A stretch of 64,000 nt of DNA from Pedobacter antarcticus. GTDB taxonomy: Bacteria > Bacteroidota > Bacteroidia > Sphingobacteriales > Sphingobacteriaceae. Below, one piece after another: positions 1 to 8,451 of the stretch. The notes below the pieces were generated by a model. It saw only the letters and a program-made list of their open reading frames with translations, was not told where the DNA came from and searched no databases. The first letter of the stretch is position 1. Each line of letters begins with the position of its first letter. The stretch spans positions 186,001 through 250,000 of the forward strand of contig NZ_FONS01000003.1 of the NCBI RefSeq assembly GCF_900112985.1, given 5' to 3'. The position numbers and the translations under genes are program-made.

Positions 1-675
1 ATTAAAAATGTCTTTTTATACTGGCTGACTTTAATTTTAATTCAGGACCTGCTCTACTGGATTCTCCATACCTCAGGTCACTATATCCGGTTCTTCTGGG
101 CCATGCATGTCACCCACCATTCCTCGTCTTATTTCAATCTGACAACAGGGTTCAGGTCTACAGTGTTTGAACCTCTTTATCGCGTATTCTTTTACCTTCC
201 GCTCGCTTTTATGGGTTTTTCCGCACTGGATATCCTGTATGCATACCTGATTACACAGATTTATGGAAATATTGTTCATACGCAGACTGTAGGGAAATTA
301 CATCCCTGGATTGAGTATATCTTCGTAACCCCGTCCCATCATCGCGTTCATCATGCCAGTAATATCAGATATCTCGATAAAAACATGGGTATGGTTTTAA
401 TCATATGGGACAGATTATTTGGAACGTTCCAGGAAGAACTTCCTGAAGATCAAGAACCCATCACCTATGGTCTCACCCATCAACCTGATGATACCGGGCC
501 GGTAAGTACGGTTTTCCATGAGTTTTTCGCCCTGTCATCAGATGTCAGAAAAGCACCTGGATGGAAGAATAAGATAAAATATGTGTTTTGTCCTCCCGGA
601 TGGAGCCACGACGGCAGCACACAGATCGCGAAAGTATTGCAGGACGAATTAAGAGAACAGGAGAACAAAAAATAA
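1..675 (+). CDS. Sterol desaturase / fatty acid hydroxylase family protein (5' partial)
   Basis: The reading frame is open to the left edge, so the gene begins before the window; the first in-frame ATG at 103 is internal, because the residues before it (QDLLYWILHTSGHY) already belong to the family. Family members are membrane di-iron enzymes that hydroxylate or desaturate lipids. Two of the histidine boxes that bind iron are visible: HVTHH at the start of the visible part and HHRVHH about 80 residues later, after the typical LHPWIEYIFVTPS stretch. Hydrophobic segments lie between them. The C-terminal tail is soluble. The substrate cannot be told from sequence. It is followed directly by the promoter of the aromatic operon, so it is a separate transcription unit. 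Confidence 0.85.
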   Translation: MKNVFLYWLTLILIQDLLYWILHTSGHYIRFFWAMHVTHHSSSYFNLTTGFRSTVFEPLYRVFFYLPLAFMGFSALDILYAYLITQIYGNIVHTQTVGKLHPWIEYIFVTPSHHRVHHASNIRYLDKNMGMVLIIWDRLFGTFQEELPEDQEPITYGLTHQPDDTGPVSTVFHEFFALSSDVRKAPGWKNKIKYVFCPPGWSHDGSTQIAKVLQDELREQENKK

Positions 676-692
676 TTTTTTTTATTTTAATA

Positions 693-722
693 TTGACAAA
701 TTAAATTTTGTTGTTACATTTG
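693..722 (+). promoter_or_regulatory. Bacteroidota-type promoter of the aromatic operon leader
   Basis: TTG at 693-695 is followed after 19 bases by TACATTTG at 715-722. This fits the Bacteroidota primary sigma factor consensus TTG-N19-TAnnTTTG exactly. Transcription would begin near 728-730, about 50 bases before the leader peptide ATG at 781. Confidence 0.75.
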
Positions 723-780
723 GCAGAACGAAAACAACAAACACAGATATTTTAATAAGAATATCCACAAGAAACAAACA

Positions 781-843
781 ATGAGAAATATCACTACATA
801 TTGGTTTTTTAACTTTTACTTCTTTAGTAAGAGCCGGGACTGA
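781..843 (+). CDS. Aromatic leader peptide (attenuator peptide, 20 aa)
   Basis: A short frame of 20 codons ends in TGA at 841-843. Residues 7-15 read YWFFNFYFF, so eight of nine codons are Phe, Tyr or Trp (five Phe, two Tyr, one Trp). The frame lies between a consensus promoter and an intrinsic terminator upstream of pheA. Its last codons (AGC CGG GAC TGA) contain one arm of the antiterminator. This is the layout of a ribosome-mediated attenuator: shortage of charged aromatic tRNAs would stall the ribosome on the aromatic run. The peptide probably has no function after translation. The role is inferred from layout; the aromatic run and the pairing arms are directly visible. Confidence 0.85.
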   Translation: MRNITTYWFFNFYFFSKSRD

Positions 844-889
844 TATGCAATCAAAATAATCAAGATAATTGTATATGAAAAGTCCCGGC
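833..889 (+). promoter_or_regulatory. Antiterminator hairpin of the aromatic attenuator
   Basis: GCCGGGACT at 833-841 is exactly complementary to AGTCCCGGC at 881-889, which is also the 5' arm of the downstream terminator. The helix is extended by a second paired block, ATATGCAAT (843-851) with ATTGTATAT (868-876, one G-U pair). The 5' arm overlaps the last codons and stop of the leader peptide. A ribosome finishing the peptide would therefore mask it, while one stalled on the first aromatic codons would leave it free to pair. Confidence 0.8.
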
Positions 890-911
890 AAAACGCCGGG
901 ACTTTTTTTTT
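878..911 (+). terminator. Attenuator terminator before pheA
   Basis: AAAAGTCCCGGC (878-889) and GCCGGGACTTTT (895-906) form a 12 bp stem with a 5-base loop, followed by a run of eight T (903-910). It is an intrinsic terminator 31 bases before the pheA start. Its 5' arm is shared with the alternative antiterminator, so it should be conditional. Confidence 0.85.
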
Positions 912-941
912 ATCAAAAAAAATTAAAAAGAAGATAAACCA

Positions 942-1775
942 ATGAAAAAACTGACAAAAGTAGCTATACAGGGAATCAAGGCCTCATTTCACGAAGAAGC
1001 TGCCTTCAAATTCTTTGGTAAGGATATCCAGACCATAGAATGTAATTCCTTCAAGCAAACCTGTGATGTGCTTGCTGCAGGTGAAGCTGACTATGTGGTA
1101 ATGGCAATTGAAAATTCCATTGCCGGCAGCCTGTTACCGAACTACACTTTGATCAGAGAGTACAACTTTGCAGTTACCGGAGAAGTTTACCTGGGTATTC
1201 AGTTACATTTAATGGCATTACCAGGTGTTAAAATAGAAGATGTTAAATATGTAACCTCCCATCCTATTGCAATCCGTCAGTGTATTGATTTCTTCGATGA
1301 ATTTCCTCATTTAAAAATAGTAGAAAGTGTAGATACGGCAGCTTGTGCCAAAAAAATAAAAGAAGAGCAGTTAACTGATACTGTCGCTGTGGCGAATGCA
1401 ATGGCTGCAGAGCTATACGGATTGGATATTATTGAAAGAAGAATAGAATCAAATAAAAAGAATTACACCCGTTTTCTTATCCTAAAAAACGATAAAGCAG
1501 AAAACCCTGGCATTATCAATAAAGCATCTATCTGTTTTCAGGTGGGCAACCATGTCGGAGCACTTTCTGAAGTCCTGAATATTTTCGCAAAACAAGATGT
1601 CAATCTAAGTAAAATTCAATCTATGCCTGTTCTGGGTAAAAGAAATGATTATTACTTCTATGTAGACATGGAGTGGTCAGACATAGCCAAATATGACGAA
1701 GCGATCCGCAGGTCATTAAAATATACGGTAAACTTTAATATTATGGGTGAATACGAGAAGAACGATAAAGTATAA
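942..1775 (+). CDS. pheA: Prephenate dehydratase
   Basis: It converts prephenate to phenylpyruvate, the committed step to phenylalanine, in the cytosol. The 277-residue protein has the periplasmic-binding-protein-like dehydratase fold at about residues 5-185, with the catalytic Thr-Arg-Phe motif in YTRFLIL near residue 175. A C-terminal ACT domain (about 195-270) has GALSEVL and NLSKIQSMP. These correspond to the GAL and ESRP regions that bind regulatory Phe, although the second differs from the classic ESRP. There is no fused chorismate mutase, because that domain sits on the next gene. It is the first structural gene after the attenuator, and 61 bases separate it from the next gene. Confidence 0.93.
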   Translation: MKKLTKVAIQGIKASFHEEAAFKFFGKDIQTIECNSFKQTCDVLAAGEADYVVMAIENSIAGSLLPNYTLIREYNFAVTGEVYLGIQLHLMALPGVKIEDVKYVTSHPIAIRQCIDFFDEFPHLKIVESVDTAACAKKIKEEQLTDTVAVANAMAAELYGLDIIERRIESNKKNYTRFLILKNDKAENPGIINKASICFQVGNHVGALSEVLNIFAKQDVNLSKIQSMPVLGKRNDYYFYVDMEWSDIAKYDEAIRRSLKYTVNFNIMGEYEKNDKV

Positions 1776-1836
1776 TCCCGTCAAAAACAAGAAAATCACA
1801 ATTAAACAACAATAAACGAATTAAAATCACCTTAAC

Positions 1837-2976
1837 ATGAAATTGAATTTAAACATCCAACCATTAAGCAGCTGGATAAACCTTAAAAGCGAACCTCTTA
1901 TTATTTCTGGTCCTTGCAGTGCAGAGACTGAAGAACAGTTACTGTCTACCGCACATTTACTGGCAGCAACCGGAAAAGTATCTGTTTTAAGAGCTGGAAT
2001 CTGGAAACCGCGTACCCGTCCGGGAGAATTTGAAGGTATTGGCAGCATTGGACTGGAATGGTTAAAAAGAGCAAAAGCCGAAACAGGCCTTCCTACAGCT
2101 GTTGAAGTAGCAACTGCGAAACACGTTGAAGAAGCATTGGCAGCAGGCGTTGATATCCTTTGGATCGGTGCAAGATCTACTGCAAATCCTTTCACAGTAC
2201 AGGAAATTGCTGATGCATTGAAAGGCGTTGACATCCCTGTATTAGTTAAAAACCCGGTTAATCCTGATATCTCTTTATGGATCGGCGCACTGGAAAGAAT
2301 TAACAATGCAGGAATTACCAAATTGGGTGCAATTCACCGTGGATTCTCTTCGTATGAGAAAAGCTCTTTCCGCAATGAACCAATGTGGGAACTTGCTATC
2401 CAGTTGAAAACACATTGCCCGGAACTACCTATCATCAATGATCCTTCACACATCTGTGGTAACCGTGAATTGATTCCATATATCTCACAAAAAGCACTGG
2501 ATATGGATATGCAAGGTCTGATGATCGAATCTCATATCGATCCTTCAGTTGCATGGACAGACGCGAAACAACAAGTAACTCCTGCTGCGCTGGAAGAGTT
2601 AGTAAGCAGATTAAGTGTACGTGAACCAGAATCTACAAATCCGGCATTTTCAGATAAACTGGCAGAATTACGTAAGCAAATTGATAAGATTGACGATACA
2701 CTGATTACGAAATTAGGCGAGCGTATGGCTATCGTTGAAAAAATCGGTCAGTACAAAAGAGATAACAAAGTAACTATCCTTCAGGTTAACCGTTGGGATG
2801 AAATCCTTAAAAAAGGAAGTGCTTTTGCAAGAGCGATGAAATTAGACCTCAACTTCACAGAAAAATTCCTTGAATTGGTACACGGTGAATCAATCCGTAA
2901 ACAAAACGAGATTATGAATGAAGGTAAAACTGAAGAAGAAGTAGCTAAAGCAGCAGCAGAAGAAGCAACAAACTAA
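1837..2976 (+). CDS. Bifunctional DAHP synthase / chorismate mutase
   Basis: It joins the first step of the shikimate pathway (phosphoenolpyruvate + erythrose 4-phosphate to DAHP) with chorismate to prephenate. Residues 1-260 are a type I-beta, KDO8P-synthase-like DAHP synthase; visible motifs are GPCSAE, RAGIWKPRTRPG, KNPVNPD, GAIHRGF and INDPSHICG. Residues about 268-365 are an AroQ chorismate mutase helix bundle, starting LAELRKQIDKID and including GERMAIVEKIGQYKR. A short charged tail rich in Glu and Ala follows. In this fusion type the mutase domain is known to couple the activity to feedback control by prephenate or chorismate. It shares the operon with pheA, so chorismate mutase and prephenate dehydratase are made together. 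Confidence 0.93.
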   Translation: MKLNLNIQPLSSWINLKSEPLIISGPCSAETEEQLLSTAHLLAATGKVSVLRAGIWKPRTRPGEFEGIGSIGLEWLKRAKAETGLPTAVEVATAKHVEEALAAGVDILWIGARSTANPFTVQEIADALKGVDIPVLVKNPVNPDISLWIGALERINNAGITKLGAIHRGFSSYEKSSFRNEPMWELAIQLKTHCPELPIINDPSHICGNRELIPYISQKALDMDMQGLMIESHIDPSVAWTDAKQQVTPAALEELVSRLSVREPESTNPAFSDKLAELRKQIDKIDDTLITKLGERMAIVEKIGQYKRDNKVTILQVNRWDEILKKGSAFARAMKLDLNFTEKFLELVHGESIRKQNEIMNEGKTEEEVAKAAAEEATN

Positions 2977-2988
2977 ATAAGATTCCTG

Positions 2989-4260
2989 ATGAAACCAAAC
3001 GCAGTTATTTCCTTTACAGGACCTAAAGACATTCAAGCCGGGATTTCCCTGACCGGCTCTAAAAGCGAAAGCAACAGAGCGCTGGTTATCGCTGCTTTGA
3101 GTGGCGGAGTGGTTAAAGCAGAGAACCTTTCGGACGCAGCTGATACCGTTACCCTTCAAAGAATCCTGAAGGAACTGGAAACCCCTGCTGCCGGGCTAAG
3201 AACAGTAAACGTTGGTCATGCCGGAACAGCTATGCGCTTTCTGACAGCTTACCTTTCCACTATCCATGAAGAATTCCTGCTCACAGGATCTTCCCGGATG
3301 CAGGAGCGACCAATCGGAATTCTGGTTGACGCTTTAAAAAGTATCGGTGCGAATATCAGTTATACGAAAAATGACGGATATCCACCTTTGCATATTAAAG
3401 GTGGATTGAACGCTCCATCAGCTGAGGTATTTATCAAAGGAAATGTCAGCAGCCAGTATCTATCTGCGCTGCTGATCATTGCTTCCAGCCTAACAAACGG
3501 TTTAACCCTTCATATCGAAGGCGGATTAACCTCCAGACCCTATCTGGAAATGACACTGGACATGCTCGCCGCAGCTGGAATTTCGCATACCTGGACAGCA
3601 GATACAATCAGAATCGAAAAACAAAATCATCAGCCTGCTACCTTAACTGTAGAGCCCGACTGGAGCGCTGCATCTTATTGGTATAGTATTGCTTCTCTGG
3701 CTGATAACGCAGTAATTAATTTATCCAACCTGCGGCAGGAAAGCTTGCAGGGAGACAGCCAGATTCAAGAATTAATGATTGATCTTGGTGTAAGAACTGC
3801 ACATATACAAGGAGGTATTTCATTGAAATCCGGTACTTCACAGCAGATAGATCAAATTATTGACCTTAAAAACTGTCCGGACCTTGCGCAAACTATTATT
3901 GTTTGTGCAGCAGCTAAAGGACTGAATCTTGCCTTTACTGGTTTGGAGACCCTTAAAATTAAGGAGACCAATCGTGTACTCGCCCTGCAACAGGAATTAG
4001 CTAAAATCGGGGTTCTTCTAAAAGAAGAGCAGGAAATTTACACCCTTGACTGCAGTCAGCTGGCTTTTCCGGAAAAGGTAACATTCTGCACCTATGACGA
4101 TCACCGGATGGCAATGGCATTCGCACCACTCAGCCTGCTGATTAAAGAGGTTGAAATTGAAGATTATCATGTTGTAGAAAAGTCTTATCCGGATTTCTGG
4201 AAAGACCTGGAAATAGCTGGCTTTACGGTAAAAGAAGTTGAAACTTTAATTCATTCATAA
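2989..4260 (+). CDS. aroA: 3-phosphoshikimate 1-carboxyvinyltransferase (EPSP synthase)
   Basis: It transfers the enolpyruvyl group of phosphoenolpyruvate to shikimate 3-phosphate, the sixth shikimate step. The 423-residue length fits the family. Substrate-binding residues are seen in order: KSESNR (K25, R30), GHAGTAMRF near residue 77, the RPI motif after [15 protein letters not shown], the catalytic Asp in PDWSAASYW near residue 224, KETNR, and [10 protein letters not shown] near residue 370. The first glycine-rich motif is GHAGTAMR rather than the more usual NAGTAMR, a small variation. The gene starts 12 bases after the previous stop and its TAA overlaps the next ATG by one base (TAATG), which suggests translational coupling with aroC. 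Confidence 0.94.
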   Translation: MKPNAVISFTGPKDIQAGISLTGSKSESNRALVIAALSGGVVKAENLSDAADTVTLQRILKELETPAAGLRTVNVGHAGTAMRFLTAYLSTIHEEFLLTGSSRMQERPIGILVDALKSIGANISYTKNDGYPPLHIKGGLNAPSAEVFIKGNVSSQYLSALLIIASSLTNGLTLHIEGGLTSRPYLEMTLDMLAAAGISHTWTADTIRIEKQNHQPATLTVEPDWSAASYWYSIASLADNAVINLSNLRQESLQGDSQIQELMIDLGVRTAHIQGGISLKSGTSQQIDQIIDLKNCPDLAQTIIVCAAAKGLNLAFTGLETLKIKETNRVLALQQELAKIGVLLKEEQEIYTLDCSQLAFPEKVTFCTYDDHRMAMAFAPLSLLIKEVEIEDYHVVEKSYPDFWKDLEIAGFTVKEVETLIHS

Positions 4261-5348
4261 TGGCAGGCAATACATTCGGAACATTATTCAGCATTTCTAC
4301 TTTTGGGGAGTCTCATGGTATTGCTATTGGCGTTATCATTGATGGCTGCCCCGCAGGCTTGCCGCTGGACCTTGATTTTATTCAGGCAGAGCTCGACAAA
4401 CGCAGACCTGGGCAAAGTAAAATTACCACGCAGCGAAAGGAAAGTGATACTGTACAAATCCTGTCAGGAATATTTGAAGGAAAAAGTACAGGGACACCGA
4501 TAGCGCTGTTAATCCCTAATGAAGACCAGCGTTCAAAAGATTATAACCATAATCAAACTGTATACCGTCCTTCACATGCAGACTATACTTACGACGCAAA
4601 ATATGGGATTCGTGATCACCGTGGCGGAGGGAGGTCCTCAGCAAGAGAAACGGCGGCCAGAGTTGCGGCAGGTGCAATTGCCAAGCTCCTTTTAAAGCAT
4701 CACGGGATAGAGATATTCGCACACGTTTCTGCTGTTGGTACCATACAGGCGCCGCAGCTACAGGCATTGGAAATTCCGGAACTGCTGCAAATCAGAGAAG
4801 AAAACATCGTTCGCTGTGCCGATCCGGCAGTAGCAAAAGAGATGATTGAATTCATTGACGGCATCAGGAAGGATGGTGACACAGTCGGCGGAAAAGTCAG
4901 CTGTATTATTCGTAATTGCCCTGCAGGAATCGGAGAACCTGTTTTCGACAAACTCCATGCTGAGCTGGGTAAAGCGATGTTGAGCATTAATGCTGTACAT
5001 GGCTTTGAATATGGCTCTGGCTTCTCAGGAAGCGAAATGCGTGGTTCTGAGCATAATGATATCTTTCTATCCGGTGGAACAAGAGCAAAAACAGTAACGA
5101 ATTTCTCGGGGGGTATACAAGGTGGTATCTCCAACGGAATGGAAATTACTTTTAATGTCGCTTTTAAACCGGTTGCTACGATCATGCATAGCCAGCAAAC
5201 CATCAATGCGGCAGGAGAGATTACAGAAATAAAAGGAAAAGGAAGACACGATCCATGTGTTGTACCACGTGCAGTTGTCATTGTTGAAGCAATGGCGGCA
5301 CTGGTTATCGCAGATCTGCTTTTAAGAAATAAAACCAGCAAGCTTTAA
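4260..5348 (+). CDS. aroC: Chorismate synthase
   Basis: It makes chorismate from EPSP using reduced FMN and is the last common step for Phe, Tyr and Trp. The 362-residue protein shows the family signatures [17 protein letters not shown] near residue 18, the basic FMN/EPSP region [18 protein letters not shown] near 125, and GSEHND in the middle. It ends the operon; an inverted repeat with a T run follows at 5378-5411. The genes for steps 2-5 and for prephenate dehydrogenase are not in this operon. Confidence 0.95.
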   Translation: MAGNTFGTLFSISTFGESHGIAIGVIIDGCPAGLPLDLDFIQAELDKRRPGQSKITTQRKESDTVQILSGIFEGKSTGTPIALLIPNEDQRSKDYNHNQTVYRPSHADYTYDAKYGIRDHRGGGRSSARETAARVAAGAIAKLLLKHHGIEIFAHVSAVGTIQAPQLQALEIPELLQIREENIVRCADPAVAKEMIEFIDGIRKDGDTVGGKVSCIIRNCPAGIGEPVFDKLHAELGKAMLSINAVHGFEYGSGFSGSEMRGSEHNDIFLSGGTRAKTVTNFSGGIQGGISNGMEITFNVAFKPVATIMHSQQTINAAGEITEIKGKGRHDPCVVPRAVVIVEAMAALVIADLLLRNKTSKL

Positions 5349-5377
5349 TTAGCCTACTGGTTTTAAATATCAATTGA

Positions 5378-5411
5378 ATACCCTGTTATTAATAAATAGC
5401 AGGGTATTTTT
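5378..5411 (+). terminator. Intrinsic terminator after aroC
   Basis: ATACCCTG (5378-5385) pairs with CAGGGTAT (5400-5407), followed by TTTTT. It overlaps the last codons of the convergent dehydrogenase gene (stop complement at 5389-5391), so one hairpin may serve both genes. The T run is clear only on the + strand side. Confidence 0.7.
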
Positions 5412-7812
5412 GTTGGTTATGTTTATTCAGCATCCCATAAATAGTTTCTACCACGTCATCCACGGAAGGTTTTGTGAAATAATCACCGTCAGAACCATAA
5501 GGCGGACGGTGGGCTTTTGCTGTTAAAGTCTGTGGTTGTGCATCCAGATAATAATATCCGCCCTGCTGTTCCATAATCTGCTGTAGAATATAGGCAGACG
5601 CTCCTCCTGGTACGTCTTCATCAACAACCAGTAATTTATTTGTTTTCTGAAGAGAAGCCAGGCATACTTGTTCCTGATCGAAAGGAAGTAAAGTCTGCGG
5701 ATCAATAATCTCTACCGAGATCCCCATTTTCAGTAATTCCTCAGCAGCTTCTTCTACCACTCTGAGCGTTGAACCATAAGAAACGACAGTAATATCGGTT
5801 CCGGTTCTAATCACTTCGGCCTGGCCTAAGGGAACTGTATATTCACCAACATTATCAGGCATCATTTCTTTCAGTCTGTAACCATTCAGACACTCAATAA
5901 CCAAAGCAGGTTCATCTGAACGGAAAAGTGTATTATACATACCGGCTGCCTGCGTCATATTACGCGGTACGCAGATATGCAGGCCTCTCAACGAACCGAG
6001 AATCATTGCAATAGGTGATCCTGAATGCCATACCCCTTCCAGACGATGTCCGCGGGTACGGATAATTACAGGAGATTTCTGTCCGCCTTTAGTCCGGTAA
6101 GACAGGCTGGCCAGATCATCACTTAAAATATTAATCGCATAAAGCAGGTAATCCAGATATTGTATTTCCGCTATAGGTTTTAAGCCCCTTAATCCAAGGC
6201 CTATTCCCTGCCCTACAATGGTCATTTCCCTGATTCCGGTGTCAGTGACCCGTAACTCTCCGAATTTAGCCTGAAGACCTGCAAATCCTTGATTTACGTC
6301 ACCGATGCTACCCAGATCCTCTCCGAACGCAACCAATCTCGGATCGCGTCTGAAATTGGCATCAAAGCAGGCATTCAGTAATTCTCTGCCATCGATCATT
6401 TTACTGTTTTCATGATAGCTTGCCGCCTCATTTTTAACGTGTATATGAGATTCCACACCATCTGTAAATAACCTGGAGTTATATCTTTCCGCATTGGCTG
6501 TTTTTTCTTCCTGATACCAGCTCAACAGTGCATTTCTTTCTTCGCTTTCTATGCTCAATGTTAAACGTAATGCTTTTCTGACGGCAGAAATAACCTCTTT
6601 TCGTTGCGCATCCGGCGTTGCGGCCAGATTAGCAGATAACTTTTTGAGTAAAGGATTGGAAACAGCAAGCGCATTGATCAAAGCAATCGCCTGGTCTTTT
6701 TCGACTTTAATATCGTTCAAGAACTCATTCCATGCTTCTTTCTGCGCTTCACGCACCATTTTCTTGGCCGTATCTTCCAGTGCTGATAGTTCTTCCTCCG
6801 TTACTATCGCCGATTCCAGCATCCAGATACGCATCTGGCGGATACAGTCAAATTCTTTCTCCCATTCCAAACGTGCTTTACTTTTATAACGTTCATGCGA
6901 GCCAGAAGTCGAATGACCCTGTGGCTGTGTCACTTCTGTAACATGGATTAGTACCGGAACATGCTCCTCCCTGCAAACTTTTATTGCCTGCTGGTATGTT
7001 TCGCATAAGGCGGGGTAATCCCAGCCACGGACTTTATAGATTTCGAAACCAGCGTTGTCTTCGTCGCGCTGGAATCCCTTCAGTATTTCAGATATATCTT
7101 CCTTAGTGGTCTGATATTTAGCAGGAACAGAAATTCCGTAAGCATCATCCCAGACGGACATAGCCATCGGGATCTGCAATACACCAGCTGCGTTAATCGC
7201 TTCAAAAAAGACCCCTTCAGAAGTCGAAGCATTCCCTATAGTTCCAAAAGCTACCTCATTTCCTTCTACAGAAAAGTTTTTAAGATAATTTAACTCCGGA
7301 TTCTGGCGATATAGTTTAGAAGCATAAGCTAAGCCAACTAATCTGGCCATTTGTCCACCCGTGGGAGCGATATCTGAGGATGAATTTTTCATAGCCGTCA
7401 GATCCTTCCAGGAACCATCTTCATTTAAAGAACGTGTTGCAAAATGGCAATTCATCTGTCTGCCCGCCGAAGCCGGATCGGCCTCCACGTTAGGATTAGC
7501 ATATAATTGAGCGAAAAATTCCTTAATGGTACAAATACCTGTGGCAAATGCGAAAGTCTGGTCACGGTAATACCCCGATCTCCAGTCTCCATTTTGAAAT
7601 GCTTTGGCCATGGCAATCTGCGGAAGTTCTTTCCCGTCACCAAAAATGCCAAATTTTGCCTTACCTGTTAAAACCTCCTTACGGCCTAGTAAACTGGCTT
7701 GCCTACTTTCAAATGCGATCTTATAATCAGCGATCACAATAGTTTTAAAGTCGTCAAAACTTAATTCTGAAGCATCAATAGGGTTCGTGGTAAGTTTGTC
7801 ATTTAGCATCAT
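5389..7812 (-). CDS. 2-oxoacid dehydrogenase E1, fused alpha and beta subunits
   Basis: This is the thiamine-diphosphate-dependent E1 component of a 2-oxoacid dehydrogenase complex (branched-chain or pyruvate type). It decarboxylates the oxoacid and acylates the lipoyl group of E2. The first half is an alpha-type domain; its thiamine site reads GNASTSEG followed about 30 residues later by WDDAYGIS. The second half is a beta-type transketolase domain, starting near the ACFDANFRRDPR region, with GEDLGSIGDVNQGFAG and the C-terminal transketolase domain with DEDVPGGASAY. Subunits that are separate in most bacteria are joined in one chain of about 807 residues. A GTG lies at 7818, but two ATG codons follow (7812 and 7809); 7812 is preferred. 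No E2 or E3 gene is adjacent. Confidence 0.88.
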   Translation of the reverse strand: MMLNDKLTTNPIDASELSFDDFKTIVIADYKIAFESRQASLLGRKEVLTGKAKFGIFGDGKELPQIAMAKAFQNGDWRSGYYRDQTFAFATGICTIKEFFAQLYANPNVEADPASAGRQMNCHFATRSLNEDGSWKDLTAMKNSSSDIAPTGGQMARLVGLAYASKLYRQNPELNYLKNFSVEGNEVAFGTIGNASTSEGVFFEAINAAGVLQIPMAMSVWDDAYGISVPAKYQTTKEDISEILKGFQRDEDNAGFEIYKVRGWDYPALCETYQQAIKVCREEHVPVLIHVTEVTQPQGHSTSGSHERYKSKARLEWEKEFDCIRQMRIWMLESAIVTEEELSALEDTAKKMVREAQKEAWNEFLNDIKVEKDQAIALINALAVSNPLLKKLSANLAATPDAQRKEVISAVRKALRLTLSIESEERNALLSWYQEEKTANAERYNSRLFTDGVESHIHVKNEAASYHENSKMIDGRELLNACFDANFRRDPRLVAFGEDLGSIGDVNQGFAGLQAKFGELRVTDTGIREMTIVGQGIGLGLRGLKPIAEIQYLDYLLYAINILSDDLASLSYRTKGGQKSPVIIRTRGHRLEGVWHSGSPIAMILGSLRGLHICVPRNMTQAAGMYNTLFRSDEPALVIECLNGYRLKEMMPDNVGEYTVPLGQAEVIRTGTDITVVSYGSTLRVVEEAAEELLKMGISVEIIDPQTLLPFDQEQVCLASLQKTNKLLVVDEDVPGGASAYILQQIMEQQGGYYYLDAQPQTLTAKAHRPPYGSDGDYFTKPSVDDVVETIYGMLNKHNQQKYPAIY

Positions 7813-7897
7813 AAGCACAAAAGTTTATTGGGCAAAGATACTAATTTTCTAAATTACGTCCCGATACCGAACGTAATTTATATATTCCTTCAGCCAA

Positions 7898-7927
7898 TTG
7901 GAAATCTGAATGAAAAGACTAAATTTG
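7898..7927 (+). promoter_or_regulatory. Promoter of the DUF1573 gene
   Basis: TTG at 7898-7900, a 19-base spacer and TAAATTTG at 7920-7927 match the Bacteroidota consensus exactly. The predicted 5' leader is about 65 bases. Confidence 0.7.
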
Positions 7928-7999
7928 TTCAAAACGGGGTTAAATCAATGGTGATCAATCCCGTAAATATTTACTACTGAATTTTAAATTAACACATAA

Positions 8000-8386
8000 A
8001 TGAAAAAGCTAATCGTATTATTAACCTTCGTATTGGGTGTCAGTACTGCAACTTTTGCACAGAGCAAACCAGCAGAATTTAAATTTGAAAAAGAAACGCA
8101 CGATTTTGGAAAAATCTCTATGGCGAGCCCTGCAACCGTAGAATTTAAGTTTACCAACATTGGAGATCAGCCATTGATTTTAACTAAAGTTGAGTCTACA
8201 TGTGGGTGTACAGTTCCTGATTATACTAAAACTCCAATAAAAAAGGGTGAGACCGGAACCATTAAAGTTACCTATACACCAGCAGGCTCTCCTTTACCGT
8301 TCAGCAAGAGCGTAACAATTTCTTCCAATGCTAAAACGCCGGTAAAAGTCTTATATATTAAAGGCGAAACTGTCGCTGGAAAGTAA
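8000..8386 (+). CDS. DUF1573 domain secreted protein
   Basis: A 128-residue protein with a clear Sec signal peptide (MKKLIVLLTFVLGVSTATFAQ, cleavage after residue 21). It has a single immunoglobulin-like DUF1573 domain, with the diagnostic THDFGKI start, FTNIGDQPLIL, the CGCTVPDY motif and VTYTPAG. Such proteins are common envelope or secreted proteins of Bacteroidota; their molecular role is not established. It stands alone, with its own promoter and a strong terminator behind it. Confidence 0.9.
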   Translation: MKKLIVLLTFVLGVSTATFAQSKPAEFKFEKETHDFGKISMASPATVEFKFTNIGDQPLILTKVESTCGCTVPDYTKTPIKKGETGTIKVTYTPAGSPLPFSKSVTISSNAKTPVKVLYIKGETVAGK

Positions 8387-8413
8387 TTTAAGTCATTTAT
8401 AATTTATTCAATT

Positions 8414-8446
8414 AAACCTCGTTAATTAACGAGGTTTTTTATTTTT
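8414..8446 (+). terminator. Intrinsic terminator after the DUF1573 gene
   Basis: AAACCTCGTTAA/TTAACGAGGTTT is a perfect inverted repeat (8414-8437) followed by T-rich sequence. The T tract overlaps the -7 element of the next promoter (8440-8447), so the two signals are packed together. Confidence 0.8.
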
Positions 8447-8447
8447 G
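8440..8447 (+). promoter_or_regulatory. -7 element (TATTTTTG) immediately before the aminotransferase start
   Basis: TATTTTTG matches TAnnTTTG and ends only 4 bases before the ATG at 8452. Transcription would then start at or beside the start codon, giving a leaderless or near-leaderless mRNA. No clear TTG lies at the -33 position. Confidence 0.5.
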
Positions 8448-8451
8448 TAAC

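Noticed and set aside
4700..5341. Long open frame antisense to aroC (213 codons)
   Set aside because: It lies wholly within aroC on the other strand, has no family features and arises from codon bias.
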